Origin: CAZQEZ01 sp964592475
GTDB taxonomy: Bacteria > Bacteroidota > Bacteroidia > Cytophagales > Cyclobacteriaceae
DNA: 7,925 nt
Reading direction: 5' to 3'
NCBI GenBank assembly: GCA_964592475.1
Contig: CAZQEZ010000178.1
Coordinates: forward strand, 1 to 7,925
Both the position numbers and the translations under genes were made by a program. The notes below the pieces were generated by a model. That model made no database searches. It had not been told where the DNA came from and saw nothing but the letters and a program-made list of their open reading frames with translations. How positions within the stretch are numbered: the stretch's first letter is position 1; the number at the start of each line of letters is the position of its first letter. This document shows, piece by piece, positions 6,964 through 7,925 of this stretch.

Positions 6964-7602
6964 ATGAACAAGATTGGATTTGTATTTTTAGTAAGTATTT
7001 TATCTCTTTCGCTATTAAATTGTGGAGGCAAAAAGGAAGAGCAGTTATCAGCAGAACAATTGGACTCGTTAAGAGCTACCTATTACGCTCTCAATGATAG
7101 TTTGGAAAATGCCTGGCAGCAGATGGTAGAAGACGATGAAAAAAAGCTAGCATACTTGCGAAGGTTGGTAGAAGAAGTAGCTAATACCAATAATTATAGT
7201 GAAGAAGAATATCAGACCTATATGAATATGATTGACGGTTTGGCTAATATGCGATACACGCAGGAAACCATGATCAACTCTGAAGTTATCGATGAATATG
7301 ATTCTGCAAGTAGTGAGGTGATAAGCAGGATTACTCAATACGCCTATAATCATCCTAATTTTGAAAATTACCCGCTTATGCAAGAATTAATTGATGACCT
7401 TAATCAAGCGCAAAGTATGTTATTGATCTATCGTTCTCGTTATGATATGATTGCTAAAAATCTTAATGATTTTATAGAAGAAAATCAACATAGATTGATA
7501 GACAAGGATAATACAAAGGTTCAGTATAAAAAGAAACCATTATTTGAATATCCAAATGAGGAGGGAGATCCCTATGAATTAGGAGATACCTTAAACATGT
7601 AA
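6964..7602 (+). CDS. LemA-like lipoprotein
   Basis: Predicted helical envelope lipoprotein of 212 residues; molecular role unknown. The N-terminus is a lipoprotein signal (MNKIGFVFLVSILSLSLLNC) with lipidated C20, followed by GGKKEE, whose lysine-then-acidic pattern could act as a surface-export signal as described in Capnocytophaga (inference). The mature part has the layout of LemA. LNDSLENAWQQM (43-54) and LAYLRRLVEEV (62-72) correspond to the LemA stretch with AWxQ and LxxLVExV. LMQELIDDLNQAQSMLL (138-154) and YRSRYDMIAKNLNDFIEEN (156-174) correspond to the ELExTENRI and RxxYNxAVxxYN segment. KKPLFEYP (190-197) corresponds to the terminal KPYFEA. Typical LemA proteins have an N-terminal membrane helix rather than a lipobox, and the FP and GLFGF elements are missing, so this is a remote relative or convergent coiled coil. 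It stands alone on its strand; no htpX or TPM-domain partner is present. Confidence 0.85.
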   Translation: MNKIGFVFLVSILSLSLLNCGGKKEEQLSAEQLDSLRATYYALNDSLENAWQQMVEDDEKKLAYLRRLVEEVANTNNYSEEEYQTYMNMIDGLANMRYTQETMINSEVIDEYDSASSEVISRITQYAYNHPNFENYPLMQELIDDLNQAQSMLLIYRSRYDMIAKNLNDFIEENQHRLIDKDNTKVQYKKKPLFEYPNEEGDPYELGDTLNM

Positions 7603-7642
7603 TAAGCTGAAGGGTAAAAATTAATGATTTTGCTTATTATAT
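7597..7642. repeat. AT-rich inverted repeat between convergent 3' ends
   Basis: ATGTAATAAGC (7597-7607) pairs with GCTTATTATAT (7632-7642) over 11 bp with one G-T wobble, leaving a 24-nt loop in which AAAAT and ATTTT can pair again. It spans the stop of the LemA-like gene and the 3' end of the facing small gene. It could act as a weak shared terminator, but neither strand has a T run after the stem and both arms overlap coding sequence. Confidence 0.3.
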
Positions 7643-7725
7643 ATAATTCCCAGAATTGCCGCTGCAATACCTGCTACTACGATAATTCCAAAAACAATAA
7701 ATGATATGAAATAAATATTAGACAT
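7621..7725 (-). CDS. Candidate 34-residue single-helix membrane protein
   Basis: A minus-strand ATG at 7725 opens 34 codons ending in TAA at 7621-7623. The product begins MSNIYFISFIVFGIIVVAGI, continues with a small-residue run (AAAILGIIY, 21-29) and ends in a polar tail, NKQNH. That is one complete transmembrane segment of about 24 residues with short polar ends, the usual form of bacterial small membrane proteins. The high content of Ile, Val, Gly and Ala is coherent and not just a by-product of AT richness, since alanine and glycine use GC-containing codons (GCA, GCG, GGT, GGA). The same strand upstream has a TTG and, 21 bases later, TGATTTTA, a partial -33/-7 pair. No Shine-Dalgarno is seen. 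It converges on the LemA-like gene with an 18-bp gap. There is no homology support that I can cite. Confidence 0.5.
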   Translation of the reverse strand: MSNIYFISFIVFGIIVVAGIAAAILGIIYNKQNH

Positions 7726-7925
7726 AACATTTATATACACGTAAAATCAGGAATTGGGTTATATTATAAACAATAAATATAGTTTTTACATTAGAAAAAC
7801 ATTGTTGAAGCAGCTTATAAGGGTTTATTTAAAATCGCTCATAATAGGCAATTTACTTTTTTTAAGAAAAATGCAGCCTGATCTCCAAATTGAGTTTTAT
7901 TTAATTTAATTTATTCGCCATTTTT
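7726..7925. other. AT-rich non-coding end of window
   Basis: This stretch, strongly AT-rich, has stops in all six frames and no start followed by more than a few codons. No tRNA, hairpin with a T run or tandem repeat is visible. The left part probably contains the promoter of the small minus-strand gene. On the minus strand the last bases read AAA AAT GGC GAA TAA (7925-7911), which could be the end of a gene lying beyond the window, but nothing confirms this. Confidence 0.5.

Noticed and set aside
7147..7383. Minus-strand open frame of 78 codons within the LemA-like gene.
   Set aside because: It is antisense to a gene with a clear lipoprotein signal and helical pattern; its product has no coherent features.

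Overview
The window is AT-rich chromosomal DNA that looks like a Bacteroidota genome, probably a free-living member of the Cytophagales or a related order. Three things point there. Exact copies of the Bacteroidota -7 promoter box (TAnnTTTG) lie upstream of several genes. Starts lack obvious Shine-Dalgarno sequences. The gene content also fits: a DUF805 membrane protein, a lipoprotein sulfatase of family S1, and a saccharopine dehydrogenase next to an antiquitin-type aldehyde dehydrogenase. I see no mobile element, CRISPR array, rRNA or tRNA. Placement below order level is not possible from this sequence alone.

Layout from left to right. Positions 81-1773 hold two minus-strand genes: a DUF805 membrane protein (1111-1773) and, downstream of it, a 314-residue protein (81-1025) with a degenerate phospholipase-D-like N-terminal half. 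Positions 1929-4830 hold a plus-strand two-gene operon that overlaps by 20 bp: saccharopine dehydrogenase (TTG start) and alpha-aminoadipic semialdehyde dehydrogenase. Together they encode the last two steps from saccharopine to alpha-aminoadipate in lysine breakdown. A strong hairpin at 4830-4869 separates this operon from a convergent minus-strand pair. That pair is a four-helix membrane protein of unknown function (6408-6911) followed by a lipoprotein S1 sulfatase (4880-6361) that has its own likely promoter. Divergent from it is a plus-strand lipoprotein (6964-7602) that I read as a remote LemA relative. A 34-residue single-helix membrane protein (7621-7725, minus), short enough to be missed by annotation, faces it. 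The last 200 bases hold nothing I can support.

The only clear functional unit is the lysine-degradation pair. The first enzyme of that pathway, lysine-ketoglutarate reductase, is not in the window. The sulfatase would act in the cell envelope on a sulfated glycan or ester, but no SusC/SusD pair, glycoside hydrolase or formylglycine-generating enzyme lies beside it. I did not find a convincing new multi-gene system. The most interesting items are the degenerate PLD-like protein, the LemA-like lipoprotein and the small membrane protein.
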